Positions 12,703-22,340 of a DNA stretch of 64,000 bases are shown in pieces. The position numbers and the translations under genes were made by a program. The DNA is from Actinomycetota bacterium. Its GTDB lineage: Bacteria; Actinomycetota; Acidimicrobiia; Acidimicrobiales; Microtrichaceae. The notes under the pieces were generated by a model. The model was given only the letters and a program-made list of their open reading frames with translations, made no database searches and had not been told where the DNA came from. The first letter of the stretch is position 1; the number at the start of each line of letters is the position of its first letter. The stretch spans positions 1-64,000 of the forward strand of contig VGBZ01000002.1 in assembly GCA_016870275.1 (NCBI GenBank). Reading direction: 5' to 3'.

Positions 12703-13179
12703 TCACATCCGCTCGGCGCTGAGACCGGCGAGCGCCGAGAAGGCCTGGGCCACGTCCTCGCCGGCATCCTCTCGCGCAATCACCAGCACGGTGTCATCGC
12801 CGGCAACGGTGCCGACGACACCCGGGGTCCCGTTTCGGTCGATGGCCGATCCGACGACGTGAGCGGAACCCGGAGGGGTCCGCAGCACGACCAGGTCACC
12901 GGACCGATCGACCTCAACGACCCACTCCCCGATCACGCGCCGGAGGTGGTCCAGAGGTGCCACTTGGTCACGAGGGAGCTCCGGGACGGCGTAGACCGGT
13001 CCGCCCCCGGGAATCCTGACCTTGATGGCGCCGAGCTCCTCGAGGTCGCGTGAGACGGTGGCGGAGTTGACCGCAACCCCCTCGTCGGCGAGCAACTCGA
13101 CGATCTGGATCTGGCTCCCGATCCGGTGCTCCTCGAGGAGTCTGGCGATCCGGTGCTGACGTTGCGCCTTGCCGGCCAT
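12703..13179 (-). CDS. argR: arginine repressor
   Basis: Arginine-responsive regulator of 158 residues. The N-terminal winged helix contains the [13 protein letters not shown] recognition region; the C-terminal oligomerisation and arginine-binding domain contains [13 protein letters not shown]. Start ATG 13179 follows the argF stop by one base (TGAGATG), with GGGGAGG upstream. Sitting inside the operon it probably controls, it should be autoregulated through the boxes ahead of argC. Confidence 0.95.
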   Translation of the reverse strand: MAGKAQRQHRIARLLEEHRIGSQIQIVELLADEGVAVNSATVSRDLEELGAIKVRIPGGGPVYAVPELPRDQVAPLDHLRRVIGEWVVEVDRSGDLVVLRTPPGSAHVVGSAIDRNGTPGVVGTVAGDDTVLVIAREDAGEDVAQAFSALAGLSAERM

Positions 13180-13180
13180 C

Positions 13181-14086
13181 TCAGTCCTCCCCGTCGAGCA
13201 GGAACAACAACAGGCCGCGTGCGGTGTGCATCCGGTTGTGCGCCTGGGTCCAGATCCGACTCTGTGGACCGTCGAGGACACCGTCGGTCGCCTCGTCACC
13301 ACGGTGGGCCGGGAGGCAGTGCATGAACACTGCGCCGGGGTCGGCTGCGGCGAGGAGCGCCTCGTCGACCCGCCAGTCGGCGAACACCGCCCGACGCTCG
13401 ACCTGCTCGGCCTCCTGCCCCATCGAGTACCAGGCGTCGGTGTAGATGACATCTGCGCCGCTCACTGCGGACAAGGCATCTTCGAACACCTCGACCGTGC
13501 CCCCGCCCGATGCGATCCGCTCGAGGTCGGCCGGTCGGAAGCCGAAACCCGGAGGAGATGACACCCGGAACTGCATCCCGAGGAGACTGCACCCGATTCC
13601 GAGGGATCGCGCCACGTTGTTGGCGTCTCCGACGTAGCTCACCGAGACGCCATCCAGTCGACCCAGGGACTGCCGGATGGTGAGGAGGTCAGCGAGCGCC
13701 TGCACCGGGTGGGCCTCGTCGGAGAGCAGATTGATCACCGGGACACTGGACGAAGCCGCAAGTCGCTCCACCTTGTGGTGTTCGAAGACCCGGGCACCGA
13801 TCGCAGCGCCGTAGCCGGAGAACAGGCGGGCGAGGTCCTCGGCGCACTCGCGGGTGTCGATGCCGACCTCCTCGTTACGCAGGGTCACGGGATGACCGCC
13901 GAGTTGCACCGTCGCCATCTCCACGGATGTCCGCGTCCGAGCCGACGGTTTCTCGAACAACAACACGACCCCGGTCCCGGCGAGGACCTCGGGCGGGTCA
14001 CTCAGCTCAGAGAGATCGAGAATGCGGCGCACCTCGGATGCGCTCAGGTCATCGATCTCGAGCAGGTGGCGCAGCGACGCACCCAT
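13181..14086 (-). CDS. argF: ornithine carbamoyltransferase
   Basis: Makes citrulline from ornithine and carbamoyl phosphate. The 301-residue protein has the carbamoyl-phosphate site SARTRTS near residue 47, the HPVQALADL segment and the ornithine-binding HCLPAHRG with its reactive Cys near residue 262. ATG 14086 is preceded by AGGAGG at 7 nt. Carbamoyl phosphate would come from carA/carB elsewhere in this window. Confidence 0.96.
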   Translation of the reverse strand: MGASLRHLLEIDDLSASEVRRILDLSELSDPPEVLAGTGVVLLFEKPSARTRTSVEMATVQLGGHPVTLRNEEVGIDTRECAEDLARLFSGYGAAIGARVFEHHKVERLAASSSVPVINLLSDEAHPVQALADLLTIRQSLGRLDGVSVSYVGDANNVARSLGIGCSLLGMQFRVSSPPGFGFRPADLERIASGGGTVEVFEDALSAVSGADVIYTDAWYSMGQEAEQVERRAVFADWRVDEALLAAADPGAVFMHCLPAHRGDEATDGVLDGPQSRIWTQAHNRMHTARGLLLFLLDGED

Positions 14087-14097
14087 ACCGGTTCCTC

Positions 14098-15318
14098 CTA
14101 GGAAGATTGAGCCACCCGCTGGACCGACTCGATGACGGCGGAGACGCCGGCATCGATCTCGTCCTCGGTGATCAGCAGGCTCGGGGCGAGGCGGATGGCG
14201 CTCGGTGTGACCGCATTGACGATGACCCCGTGAGCGAGCAGGTCTGCGGCGACGGCGGACGAGGGAACGTCGAGTTCCACGGCGAGCAGCAGGCCCCGCC
14301 CCCTGACACTGCGGACCCCGGGTGCGCCGAGGAGTCCGGCCGTGAATCGATCGCCCGCAACCTGCGCCCGCTTTGGCACGTCCTCTCGTTCCATGATCTC
14401 GAGCACCGCTCGCGCTGCGGCCGTGGCGAGCGGCTGGCCCCCGTAGGTGGTGGCGTGGTCGCCCGGGGAGAACGCCGCCGCAGCTGTGGAGGTCGCCCAG
14501 CACGCCCCGATGGGCACGCCGTTGCCCAACGCCTTGGCCATGGTCACCACATCGGGACGGATCCCGGCGTGTTGATGGGCGAACCAGTCCCCGCAACGCC
14601 CGAGACCGGTCTGCACCTCGTCGATCATCAGCAGCGCACCACGCTCGTCACAGATGCGTCGAGCAGCCTGTAGGTACTCCACCGAGGCCGGTTGGACGCC
14701 ACCCTCTCCCTGAACGGCCTCGAGCAGGACTGCGGCTACGTCCGGGGTGACAGCGGCATCGAGCGCCTCGATATCGTCGTAGGCCACGTGCGAGAACCCC
14801 TCTGGCAGGGGCTGGAACGGTTCGTGCTTGGCCGGTTGTCCGGTGGCGGTGAGCGTGGCGAGCGTCCGGCCGTGGAAGCTGCCCATGGCCGAGACCACCC
14901 GGAACCGTCCAGCCGGGGCAGGGCCCCACCGCCGGGCCAACTTCAGCGCACACTCCACCGACTCGGCCCCTGAGTTGGCGAAGAACACCTGACCGCCTCC
15001 GCCGAGCAGACGATCGAGGTGTGCCGCGACGACCGGGGCGTGCTCGGTGGCATACAGGTTCGACACGTGGAGCAACCGATGGGCCTGCCGGGACACGGCC
15101 TCAGCCACCTCTGGGTGTGCATGGCCGAGCGATGTGACCGCCAGCCCGCTCAGCAGGTCGAGGTATCGGCGACCGTCGGCAGCGACGAGCCACGATCCCG
15201 CTCCACTGACGAACATGACCGTCGGCGGTGCGTAGGTACCCATGATCGGGCAGCGGTCGAGCGCGGGGTCAGCACCAACGGCCTGACGGTGGGCGGCCAC
15301 GATCTCCGGATCGATCAC
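14098..15318 (-). CDS. argD: acetylornithine aminotransferase
   Basis: PLP-dependent class III aminotransferase that converts N-acetylglutamate semialdehyde to N-acetylornithine. The 406-residue protein has the NSGAESVECALKLAR region, the LMIDEVQTGLGRCG motif and the PLP-lysine in MAKALGNGVP. GTG 15318 overlaps the argB stop by GTGA. The start 63 codons upstream lies inside argB and is not used here. Confidence 0.95.
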   Translation of the reverse strand: MIDPEIVAAHRQAVGADPALDRCPIMGTYAPPTVMFVSGAGSWLVAADGRRYLDLLSGLAVTSLGHAHPEVAEAVSRQAHRLLHVSNLYATEHAPVVAAHLDRLLGGGGQVFFANSGAESVECALKLARRWGPAPAGRFRVVSAMGSFHGRTLATLTATGQPAKHEPFQPLPEGFSHVAYDDIEALDAAVTPDVAAVLLEAVQGEGGVQPASVEYLQAARRICDERGALLMIDEVQTGLGRCGDWFAHQHAGIRPDVVTMAKALGNGVPIGACWATSTAAAAFSPGDHATTYGGQPLATAAARAVLEIMEREDVPKRAQVAGDRFTAGLLGAPGVRSVRGRGLLLAVELDVPSSAVAADLLAHGVIVNAVTPSAIRLAPSLLITEDEIDAGVSAVIESVQRVAQSS

Positions 15319-16184
15319 GACGACTCCGCAGTGACCATGGTTCCCACGCCGGCATCGGTGAGCAGTTCGAGCAGCAGCACGTGAGGGATCCTGCCGTCCA
15401 CGAGGTGGACCGAGCCCACACCCCGGCCGATCGCCTGGGCGCAACCCGCCATCTTGGGGACCATCCCGCCACTGATCGTGCCGTCGCCGATGAGGTCCTC
15501 GATGCACGAGACCGAGATCTCCCTGATCAGCGACTCCGGATCCTCGACCCGTGCGAGCAGACCGGGAACGTCGGAGAGGAACACGAGCTTGTCGGCCTGC
15601 AGGCAGGTGGCGATCTCCGTGGCAGCATCGTCGGCATTCACGTTGTAGGTCTGGCCGCTGGCATCGACAGCGATCGTCGCGATCACCGGGATCAGATCCA
15701 TGGCGAGCGTGCGGTCGATCAGCTCGGGATTGACCGCCGTGATGCTGCCGACGTACCCCAGTTCCGGATCGTGGGGTTCAGCCACGAGCATGTGCGCATC
15801 GGTCCCAGCGAGGCCGAGGGCCACGGGGCCGAAGGCGTTCAGCGCCGTGACGAGTTCGGCGTTGACCTTCCCCATCAACACCATCTGTGCGACCTCGAGC
15901 GTCTCGGCGTCAGTGACCCGTCGGCCATCGATGAACGTTGAGTCCTTTCCGAGCCGTTCGAGCCACTCCTCGATCTGTGGACCCCCACCGTGCACCACGA
16001 CCGGCCGGAGACCGATCCGGTGCAGAAGCACGATGTCGGCGGCGAAGTCGGCTGCGAGTTCCTCACTCACCATGGCGTTTCCACCTAGTTTCACCACGAC
16101 GACCGCCCCGCGAAAGCGCTCGATGTACGGGAGGGCCTGGAGGAGCACCTCCACGGTGACCCCGGGGGCGACGGAGGTGCTCAC
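15315..16184 (-). CDS. argB: acetylglutamate kinase
   Basis: Amino-acid kinase that phosphorylates N-acetylglutamate. The 289-residue protein has the VVVKLGGNAM phosphate-binding start, VVVHGGGPQI, and the C-terminal GTISGGMVPKM motif. GTG 16184 overlaps the argC stop by GTGA. In the mycobacterial, Streptomyces and Bacillus clusters argJ normally lies between argC and argB; here the two genes overlap, so there is no room for it. Confidence 0.96.
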   Translation of the reverse strand: MSTSVAPGVTVEVLLQALPYIERFRGAVVVVKLGGNAMVSEELAADFAADIVLLHRIGLRPVVVHGGGPQIEEWLERLGKDSTFIDGRRVTDAETLEVAQMVLMGKVNAELVTALNAFGPVALGLAGTDAHMLVAEPHDPELGYVGSITAVNPELIDRTLAMDLIPVIATIAVDASGQTYNVNADDAATEIATCLQADKLVFLSDVPGLLARVEDPESLIREISVSCIEDLIGDGTISGGMVPKMAGCAQAIGRGVGSVHLVDGRIPHVLLLELLTDAGVGTMVTAESS

Positions 16185-17248
16185 GGCGTGACCCCCGCCA
16201 ACGGGAGGCCGACGACCTCGGGAAGTCCAAGAGCCAGGTTGACGCACTGCAGAGCCTGACCCGATGCGCCCTTGCCGAGATTGTCGATCGCAGCGATGGC
16301 CAGGACCGTGCCAGTCCGATCGTCGTATCGCGCTGTGACGTGGGCGGTGTTCGATCCGAGGGTCGCCTTGGTCGATGGCGATCCCCGGGTCACGCTCACG
16401 AACGCCTCGTTGCCGTACGCGGCATCGAGCGTGGCGAGGAGTTCCTCTGTCGACAATCCGGAACGGGCCGGTTGGGCGTAACACGTCGCCAGGATGCCTC
16501 GGTTCATCGGGACGAGATGTGGGGTGAAGAGCACCGACGCCTCGAGGTTGATCTCCATCTCGACGGTGTGACGATGGTCGAGCAGTCCGTACGCCACCAC
16601 ATCGGAGTCGACGGTACAGAACGTCGTGTTGGGCTTGGGGGGTCGGCCGGCGCCAGAGACTCCGGAGACCGCGTCGACGACGATCCGGCTCGGATCAGCC
16701 AGCCCAGCGGAGATCAGGGGGTGCAACGCCAGGGTGGCGGCGGTCGGATAGCAACCGGGAACCGCAATGGCGGTCGCCGATCGCAGCGCATCTCGGTGCA
16801 GTTCCGGGAGCCCGTAGACGAACCGGTCGAGCAGGTGAGGTGCAGTGTGCGACTCGTGATACCAACGTTCGTAGGTGTGCTGGTCACGGAGGCGGAAGTC
16901 GGCCCCCAGGTCGACCACCAGACCGACCTCGTCGATGATGCCCGGCACGATCCCCTGGCTCACGCCGTGCGGCAGGGCGATCACGACTGCGTCCACCCCC
17001 TCGAGGAGGTCCCTGCGCCACTCGGTGTAGGTCAAACCCGGGTACGCCGGACCGAGCCCGGGGTGCAACGAATCGATCGCCGTTCCGCTGTGGGAGTCGG
17101 CAGTGGCGAACGCCAGCTCGACCTGCGGATGACCGGCGATGAGCCGCAGGAACTCCGCCCCGGTGAACCCTGACGCCCCGATCACGCCGATCCGATAACG
17201 CCCCGGTGCGGACCGGAGAGCAGACGGTGCGCTCGACGGATCAGCCAT
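16181..17248 (-). CDS. argC: N-acetyl-gamma-glutamyl-phosphate reductase
   Basis: NADPH-dependent reductase, third step of arginine synthesis. The 355-residue protein has an N-terminal dinucleotide fold (IGVIGASGFTGAE) and the catalytic cysteine in AVPGCYPTA. ATG 17248 is chosen over an in-frame TTG at 17266: a TATGCT hexamer lies exactly 6 nt upstream of the ATG and there is no ribosome-binding site, which fits a leaderless mRNA. First gene of the operon argCBDFRGH-mpg-nudix. Confidence 0.95.
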   Translation of the reverse strand: MADPSSAPSALRSAPGRYRIGVIGASGFTGAEFLRLIAGHPQVELAFATADSHSGTAIDSLHPGLGPAYPGLTYTEWRRDLLEGVDAVVIALPHGVSQGIVPGIIDEVGLVVDLGADFRLRDQHTYERWYHESHTAPHLLDRFVYGLPELHRDALRSATAIAVPGCYPTAATLALHPLISAGLADPSRIVVDAVSGVSGAGRPPKPNTTFCTVDSDVVAYGLLDHRHTVEMEINLEASVLFTPHLVPMNRGILATCYAQPARSGLSTEELLATLDAAYGNEAFVSVTRGSPSTKATLGSNTAHVTARYDDRTGTVLAIAAIDNLGKGASGQALQCVNLALGLPEVVGLPLAGVTP

Positions 17249-17254
17249 GTCCAG

Positions 17255-17300
17255 AGCATAACGCAAAATAATGCATTGTGCTGCAACTATTTGCTTATGC
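17255..17300 (-). promoter_or_regulatory. argC promoter with two ArgR-type boxes
   Basis: The -10 hexamer TATGCT (17255-17260) sits 6 nt before the argC ATG. Two related AT-rich sites overlap or flank it: GCATAACGCAAAATAATGCA (17256-17275, plus strand) and GCATAAGCAAATAGTTGCA (17282-17300, minus strand). They share GCATAA and TGCA ends and stand out from the GC-rich surroundings. Position and symmetry fit repression by the ArgR encoded in the operon; binding is inferred. Confidence 0.6.
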
Positions 17301-17301
17301 G

Positions 17302-19719
17302 TCAGCTGCGGAGGTCGACGCCGAGCGACGTCGTCACCGACTCGATGATCCGCTGCCGGAGATCGGCCACCTCACGATCGTTGAGCGTTCGATCCAGGGC
17401 CTGGAACCGCACGCTGTAGGCGAGGTTCCGGCAATCGGCTCCGAGGGCGTCGGAGCGGAACACGTCGAAGAGACGCACCGCCACCACGAGCGCACCCCCC
17501 GCCTCCAGGATCGCCTGACGGACAGCGATGGCGGGCACCGAGTCGTCCACAACGAACGCCAGGTCGACATCGGCGGAGGGATACCGGCTGACCGGCTGGG
17601 CCCGGCGGGCGACGACAGGGAGGGCGAGAATCACGGACAGGTCGAGTTCGAGCCACGCCACCGGCTCATGGATCCCGTGTCGGGTGAGGACCACGGGGTG
17701 AAGTTCACCGACGACGCCCACGTCGGTCGAACCGTCGCCGACGTCGATGACCACCCTCGCCGAACGTCCCGGATGCAGCCCCGGTACGGCCTCGTTGAGA
17801 AGCGACGGTCGCAGGATGCCGATCGACTCGAGCACGGCCTCGAGGAGATGGACCGAACTCGGTGCCGTGCGACCGGCGAGCGCCACTCCGAGGACCTCAC
17901 GCTCACCATCGAGTACCCGGCCGGCATTCACCGAGGCCTCGATATCCGTCGTCGCCCGGGCGCCGACACCGAAGACCCGACCGATCTCGAACAGACGGAT
18001 GCCCTCGGATCGATGGGTGACGTTGTAGGCCACTGCTGAAACGAGGCCAGGAAGCAGGGACGTCCGGAGGACCGACTCCTCGCTGACCAGCGGATTGGCG
18101 ATCAGCAATCCATCTGCCGGCAGGTCACAACGTTCGAGGTCGCCGGGCGCGAGGAACGGCAGCGGCATCGCCTCGCTCACGCCCGCACCGACCAGAGCCC
18201 GACGGATCGCCCGTCGTCGGCGTTGAGCCTCGCTCAGGTGTCCGCGCTGCTCGATCCGTAACCGCCGTCGAGGCAGCCGGGACATCCCGTACATGCGAGC
18301 GACCTCTTCGGTGAGGTCCACCTCGATGGTGCAGTCCGGACGCCAGGTCGGGACGGTGACCCGGAGCACCTCGGCATCCTCCGGCGTCGTGGAGCCTCGC
18401 TCGACGACGAACCCCATCGACTCGAGGATCGTCGTCACCTCAACTGCAGAGAACGCAGTTCCGAGCCTGCGATTGAGTTGCTGCAGTCGGAGGTCGATCA
18501 CCGCCGGAGCTGGGAGATCACCGAGAACCTCGAGCATCCCGGGGCGCACCCGGGCCCCGGTGAACTCGACGAGCAGCGAGGCGATGCGTTGCAGGGCGAG
18601 CGGGCCGATCGCAGTGTCGACTCCCCGCTTGAACCGCAACGACGCCTCGGAGTGCAGGCCGAGACGCGCCGCAGTGGCGGCGATCGACGGCGGATCCCAC
18701 CACGCCACCTCGACGAGAACGCTGCTGGTGGACTCGGAGATCTCCGTGGATGCCCCGCCCATGACCCCAGCCAGGGTGAGCACCCGATCGTCCCGGTCGA
18801 CGACCACACCGTCGGAGGGCTCCAACCGCCGCTGCACGCCGTCGAGCGTGGTCACCGTCTCGCCCGGGCGTGCCCATCGGACGCCGAGATGGCCTTCGGG
18901 CACGCACTCGAGATCGAAAGCGTGGCTGGGCTGTCCGAGTTCGAGCATCACGAAGTTGGTGACGTCCACGACGACGTTCACCGGACGCATCCCTGCGCTC
19001 TTGAGCCTCCGGATGAGCCAGTCCGGCGAGGGTCCAGACGTGACGTCATCGAGGACACAGACGGCGAAACGACCACAGAGGTCGGGTGCGTCGACGGCGA
19101 CACTCACCCCCTCGATCGGACCGCTCGAGAGGACAGGAAGGGGACGGGGTTCGACGATGGCAGTCGCTCGACGGGCAGCGACGTCCCTGGCGATTCCGAG
19201 GACACTGAGTGCATCGGGCCGGTTGGGTAGCACGTCGACATCGACGTGGACGTCGGGCTGAATCACCAAGGCCTCGGCCAGCGACTCGCCGACGACCAGG
19301 TCGGCGGGGAGGATCATGATTCCCTCGTGATCCTCCCCCAGCGTGAGCTCCCTCGCCGAGCACAACATGCCGTCGCTCACCTGACCCCGCATGCGCCTGC
19401 TGGCGATCTCCATTCCGTCGGGCATGGTCGTCCCGACCGGTGCCAACGCCACGAGATCACCCGGCGCCATGTTGCTCGCTCCACAACAGACCTGCACGAT
19501 CGTTCCGTCGCCGGGGTCGACGTCGACCAACCGGATGCGATCGGCATCGGGATGCGCACGGACATCCGCGACGCGAGCGACCACGACCTCCCTCGGCACC
19601 CCACCGACGACCACGAGATCCTCGACCTCGAGGCCGAGATCGCTCAACAACGCCGAGAATTCCTCCGGCGTGTCCTCCACAGGTGTGTACTCAGACACCC
19701 ACTGACGAGAGAACTTCAC
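17302..19719 (-). CDS. pheT: phenylalanine--tRNA ligase beta subunit
   Basis: Large subunit of the alpha2-beta2 PheRS. The 805-residue protein carries the N-terminal tRNA-binding (EMAP/OB) domain with VCCGASNM, the B3/B4 editing domain, the B5 domains, a catalytic-like core and the C-terminal ferredoxin-fold anticodon-binding domain (SRYPSADVDLAFVVDD to the end). GTG 19719 overlaps the pheS stop by GTGA. Length is normal. Confidence 0.96.
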   Translation of the reverse strand: MKFSRQWVSEYTPVEDTPEEFSALLSDLGLEVEDLVVVGGVPREVVVARVADVRAHPDADRIRLVDVDPGDGTIVQVCCGASNMAPGDLVALAPVGTTMPDGMEIASRRMRGQVSDGMLCSARELTLGEDHEGIMILPADLVVGESLAEALVIQPDVHVDVDVLPNRPDALSVLGIARDVAARRATAIVEPRPLPVLSSGPIEGVSVAVDAPDLCGRFAVCVLDDVTSGPSPDWLIRRLKSAGMRPVNVVVDVTNFVMLELGQPSHAFDLECVPEGHLGVRWARPGETVTTLDGVQRRLEPSDGVVVDRDDRVLTLAGVMGGASTEISESTSSVLVEVAWWDPPSIAATAARLGLHSEASLRFKRGVDTAIGPLALQRIASLLVEFTGARVRPGMLEVLGDLPAPAVIDLRLQQLNRRLGTAFSAVEVTTILESMGFVVERGSTTPEDAEVLRVTVPTWRPDCTIEVDLTEEVARMYGMSRLPRRRLRIEQRGHLSEAQRRRRAIRRALVGAGVSEAMPLPFLAPGDLERCDLPADGLLIANPLVSEESVLRTSLLPGLVSAVAYNVTHRSEGIRLFEIGRVFGVGARATTDIEASVNAGRVLDGEREVLGVALAGRTAPSSVHLLEAVLESIGILRPSLLNEAVPGLHPGRSARVVIDVGDGSTDVGVVGELHPVVLTRHGIHEPVAWLELDLSVILALPVVARRAQPVSRYPSADVDLAFVVDDSVPAIAVRQAILEAGGALVVAVRLFDVFRSDALGADCRNLAYSVRFQALDRTLNDREVADLRQRIIESVTTSLGVDLRS

Positions 19720-20762
19720 AACTGCTCCAGGAACCGGATGTCGTTGGCCACGAAGTCGCGGAGATCCTCCACGCCGTGCCGAATCTTGGCGAGCCGGTCG
19801 ATTCCGAAGCCGAAGGCGAATCCCGACCACTCCTCCGGATCGAGACCACAGGCAGTGAGCACGTTGGGGTGGACCATCCCGCATCCGCCCACCTCGAGCC
19901 ACGAACCATCGGGCTGAGAGATGTCAACCTCGGCGGAGGGCTCGGTGAACGGAAAGTAGGAGGGCCGCAGACGACTCGTGAGGTCGCCACCGAAGTACGC
20001 CTTGGTGAACGCCTCGATCGTGCCGGCGAGGTCAGCCATCGAGACGTCGTGGTCGACGACGAGCATCTCGATCTGATGGAACACCGGGAGATGGGTCGCA
20101 TCCGCAGTATCACGGCGATACACCCGACCTGGGCACACCACGTGGATCGGCGGGCCGGTCCCGGACCTGACCGCATCGATCATCGTCCGGATCTGGACCG
20201 GCGAGGTGTGGGTGCGCAGCAGCAACTGCTCCGCAGCAATGCCGTCGAGGTCGTCCGAATCTAGGTAGAGGGTGTCCCACAACGATCGGGCAGGATGTGT
20301 CGGCGGGAGGTTGAGGGCCTCGAAGTTGAACCAGTCCGTCTCGACCTCCGGGCCGTCGGCGACGGTGAAGCCCATGCCGACGAAGACGTCCTCGAGCTGC
20401 TCCCACGTCTGGGTGATGACGTGTAGGTGGCCGTTGCGTTCACGGCCGAGCTCCTCGGTCAGGTCCAGGCGTTCAGCGGCGAGGCGCCTGCCGACAGCGA
20501 GCTCATCGAGGTGCTGGCGCCGAACCTCCACTGCGTCCTCGAGTTGGGTACGGGCCGCATTGAGTGCTTCACCGAGCGTTGACCGGTGCTCGACGGCGAG
20601 GTCACGCAGCCCGGCCTTCAGATCTGCGAGTCGCGACTGCTTCCCGAGGAACCTCGAGGCTGCGGAGCCGAGATCCTTCAGATCGTCGATTCGCTGCAAC
20701 TCCGCAACACCATCAGCAGCGAGACCGGCGAGCTCGTCGAGGATCTCATCGTGTTCACCCAC
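19716..20762 (-). CDS. pheS: phenylalanine--tRNA ligase alpha subunit
   Basis: Catalytic subunit of PheRS, 348 residues. An N-terminal coiled coil (about residues 1-90) precedes the class II core with GPEVETDWFNFEALN, HTSPVQIRTM, and the C-terminal GFGIDRLAKIRHG (motif 3). GTG 20762 has GGGGGG about 5 nt upstream. It follows the methyltransferase gene by 42 bp and is coupled to pheT. Confidence 0.97.
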   Translation of the reverse strand: MGEHDEILDELAGLAADGVAELQRIDDLKDLGSAASRFLGKQSRLADLKAGLRDLAVEHRSTLGEALNAARTQLEDAVEVRRQHLDELAVGRRLAAERLDLTEELGRERNGHLHVITQTWEQLEDVFVGMGFTVADGPEVETDWFNFEALNLPPTHPARSLWDTLYLDSDDLDGIAAEQLLLRTHTSPVQIRTMIDAVRSGTGPPIHVVCPGRVYRRDTADATHLPVFHQIEMLVVDHDVSMADLAGTIEAFTKAYFGGDLTSRLRPSYFPFTEPSAEVDISQPDGSWLEVGGCGMVHPNVLTACGLDPEEWSGFAFGFGIDRLAKIRHGVEDLRDFVANDIRFLEQL

Positions 20763-20804
20763 GATGACCCCCCGTACCAGCAGTGCTCCGATCCATCTCT
20801 CCCA

Positions 20805-21665
20805 TCATGGCGCACCGTCCCGGTTGGTCGAATCACCGATTTGCGACCCCCCGCCGCCGAGCTGCCGACGCTGCCGCGCCGCTTCGAACATCACGATGGA
20901 ACCCGCAACGGCTGCGTTCAACGACTCGACGCGACCTTCCATGGGAATGGTGATGAGCATCGCAGACTGATCCACCACGGGAGCGGGGAGGCCGCGGGCC
21001 TCGTTGCCGATGCAGAAGGCTGCGACGCCGCTGAGGTCGAGTTGATCGGGCGGGGATCCGGCTCTCGGGACCGTAGCGATCATCGGAATCCCCCGTGCTG
21101 CGCAGACGTCGAGCAGGCTCGAGATCTCGACGTCGAGTGCCACCGGGAGCCGAAACGACGACCCGGCAGCAGCGCGGACCGCCTTCGGGCCCCAGACGTC
21201 AGCGGTACCGCCCGTGAGCACGATCCCGGCAGCACCAGCGGCCTCGGACAACCGGATCAGCGTCCCGAGATTGCCGGGATCCTGTATCTCCACACCGACG
21301 ACGAACGGTCGAACGACAGCGGTTGCGCAGTCGAGCACCTCCTCGATCCCCGCTGTCGGCTGGCGGACGACCGTCACCAGACCCTGCGGTGTCACCAGGT
21401 CGAGCACCCGGACCAACTCGCCCGGAGCTACCGAGCGGACAGGACACTGGACATCGACCGGGACGTCGACGTCGGCCTCGCAGAAGACCTCGAGGACCTC
21501 CACCCCGGCGCCGACCGCCTCGGCGAGCAGTACCGGACCGTCGACGAGCACGACTCCCTCCGATCGCCGGGCCTCACGGCGTCGGCTGAGCCGACGCAGC
21601 CGCGCCAGTGCCGGATGTGAACGCCGGAGCGGGCCGTTCGCCTCGGGGTGCGGCGGGGCCGCCAC
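20805..21665 (-). CDS. TrmH/SpoU-family RNA 2'-O-methyltransferase
   Basis: SAM-dependent SPOUT-class methyltransferase of rRNA or tRNA ribose. The 286-residue protein has a weakly conserved N-terminal substrate-binding part, then the three SpoU motifs: GVEIQDPGNLGTLIR, FCIGNEARGLP and IPMEGRVESLNAAVA. The knotted fold is implied by these. It lies between rplT and pheS, its usual place in actinobacteria. Which nucleotide it modifies cannot be read from sequence. Confidence 0.93.
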   Translation of the reverse strand: MAAPPHPEANGPLRRSHPALARLRRLSRRREARRSEGVVLVDGPVLLAEAVGAGVEVLEVFCEADVDVPVDVQCPVRSVAPGELVRVLDLVTPQGLVTVVRQPTAGIEEVLDCATAVVRPFVVGVEIQDPGNLGTLIRLSEAAGAAGIVLTGGTADVWGPKAVRAAAGSSFRLPVALDVEISSLLDVCAARGIPMIATVPRAGSPPDQLDLSGVAAFCIGNEARGLPAPVVDQSAMLITIPMEGRVESLNAAVAGSIVMFEAARQRRQLGGGGSQIGDSTNRDGAP

Positions 21666-21676
21666 CGACGACGGCC

Positions 21677-22057
21677 TCAGTCGGTCGGGACGGCCACGGC
21701 GTCGGCGACCGCCGAGTCGGCAACGCCCACGAGCGCCGCGAACGCCTCGGGCTCACTCACGGCGAGCTCGGCGAGAACCTTCCGGTCGACCTCGACGCCT
21801 GCGAGCTTCAGGCCGTTGATGAATCGGTTGTAGCTAGTGCCGTTTGCACGGCAGGCGGCGTTGATCCGCTGGATCCACAGCTTCCGCATCTCACCCTTGC
21901 GGGCGCGACGATCACGAAAGGCGTACTGGCCAGCGTGCATGACGGCCTCGTTGGCAGAGCGGAAGGATCGGCTCCTGTTGCCGTAGTAGCCCTTAGCCTT
22001 GCTCAGAACGGCGCGACGCTTCTTCTTGGAGTGGACACTCCGCTTCACTCGTGCCAT
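21677..22057 (-). CDS. rplT: 50S ribosomal protein L20
   Basis: Early-assembly 23S-binding protein, 126 residues. The basic N-terminal extension ([15 protein letters not shown]) and the globular segment [13 protein letters not shown] are diagnostic. A short acidic C-terminal tail rich in Val, Ala and Asp follows the conserved core. It follows rpmI by 37 bp, in the usual infC-rpmI-rplT order; no L20-binding leader is evident. Confidence 0.97.
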   Translation of the reverse strand: MARVKRSVHSKKKRRAVLSKAKGYYGNRSRSFRSANEAVMHAGQYAFRDRRARKGEMRKLWIQRINAACRANGTSYNRFINGLKLAGVEVDRKVLAELAVSEPEAFAALVGVADSAVADAVAVPTD

Positions 22058-22094
22058 CTCGACACTCCTCTCAGGTAGGTTCCCAGTCGTCCGC

Positions 22095-22289
22095 TCACAT
22101 GCCGAGTTGCCGGCGTGCCCGCTTGCGATCGCCGCCGGAGACCTCGGTGGTGCCGGCGAGACGGCGGGTTCGCTTGGACGGCTTCTTCTCGAGGATGTGG
22201 TTCCTGTTCGCCTTCCGGCGGAGGATCTTGCCGGTGCCGGTCACCTTGTAACGCTTGGCGGCACCTCTGTGGGTCTTCATCTTCGGCAT
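22095..22289 (-). CDS. rpmI: 50S ribosomal protein L35
   Basis: A 64-residue basic ribosomal protein. [13 protein letters not shown] and [16 protein letters not shown] are typical. ATG 22289 is preceded by AGGTGA 6 nt upstream, so the in-frame start three codons earlier is not needed. Between infC and rplT. Confidence 0.96.
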   Translation of the reverse strand: MPKMKTHRGAAKRYKVTGTGKILRRKANRNHILEKKPSKRTRRLAGTTEVSGGDRKRARRQLGM

Positions 22290-22340
22290 GTCGTTCACCT
22301 GACGTTGCGTTGAGGCTCAGGACTCCTCCCGAGCGGGGAT

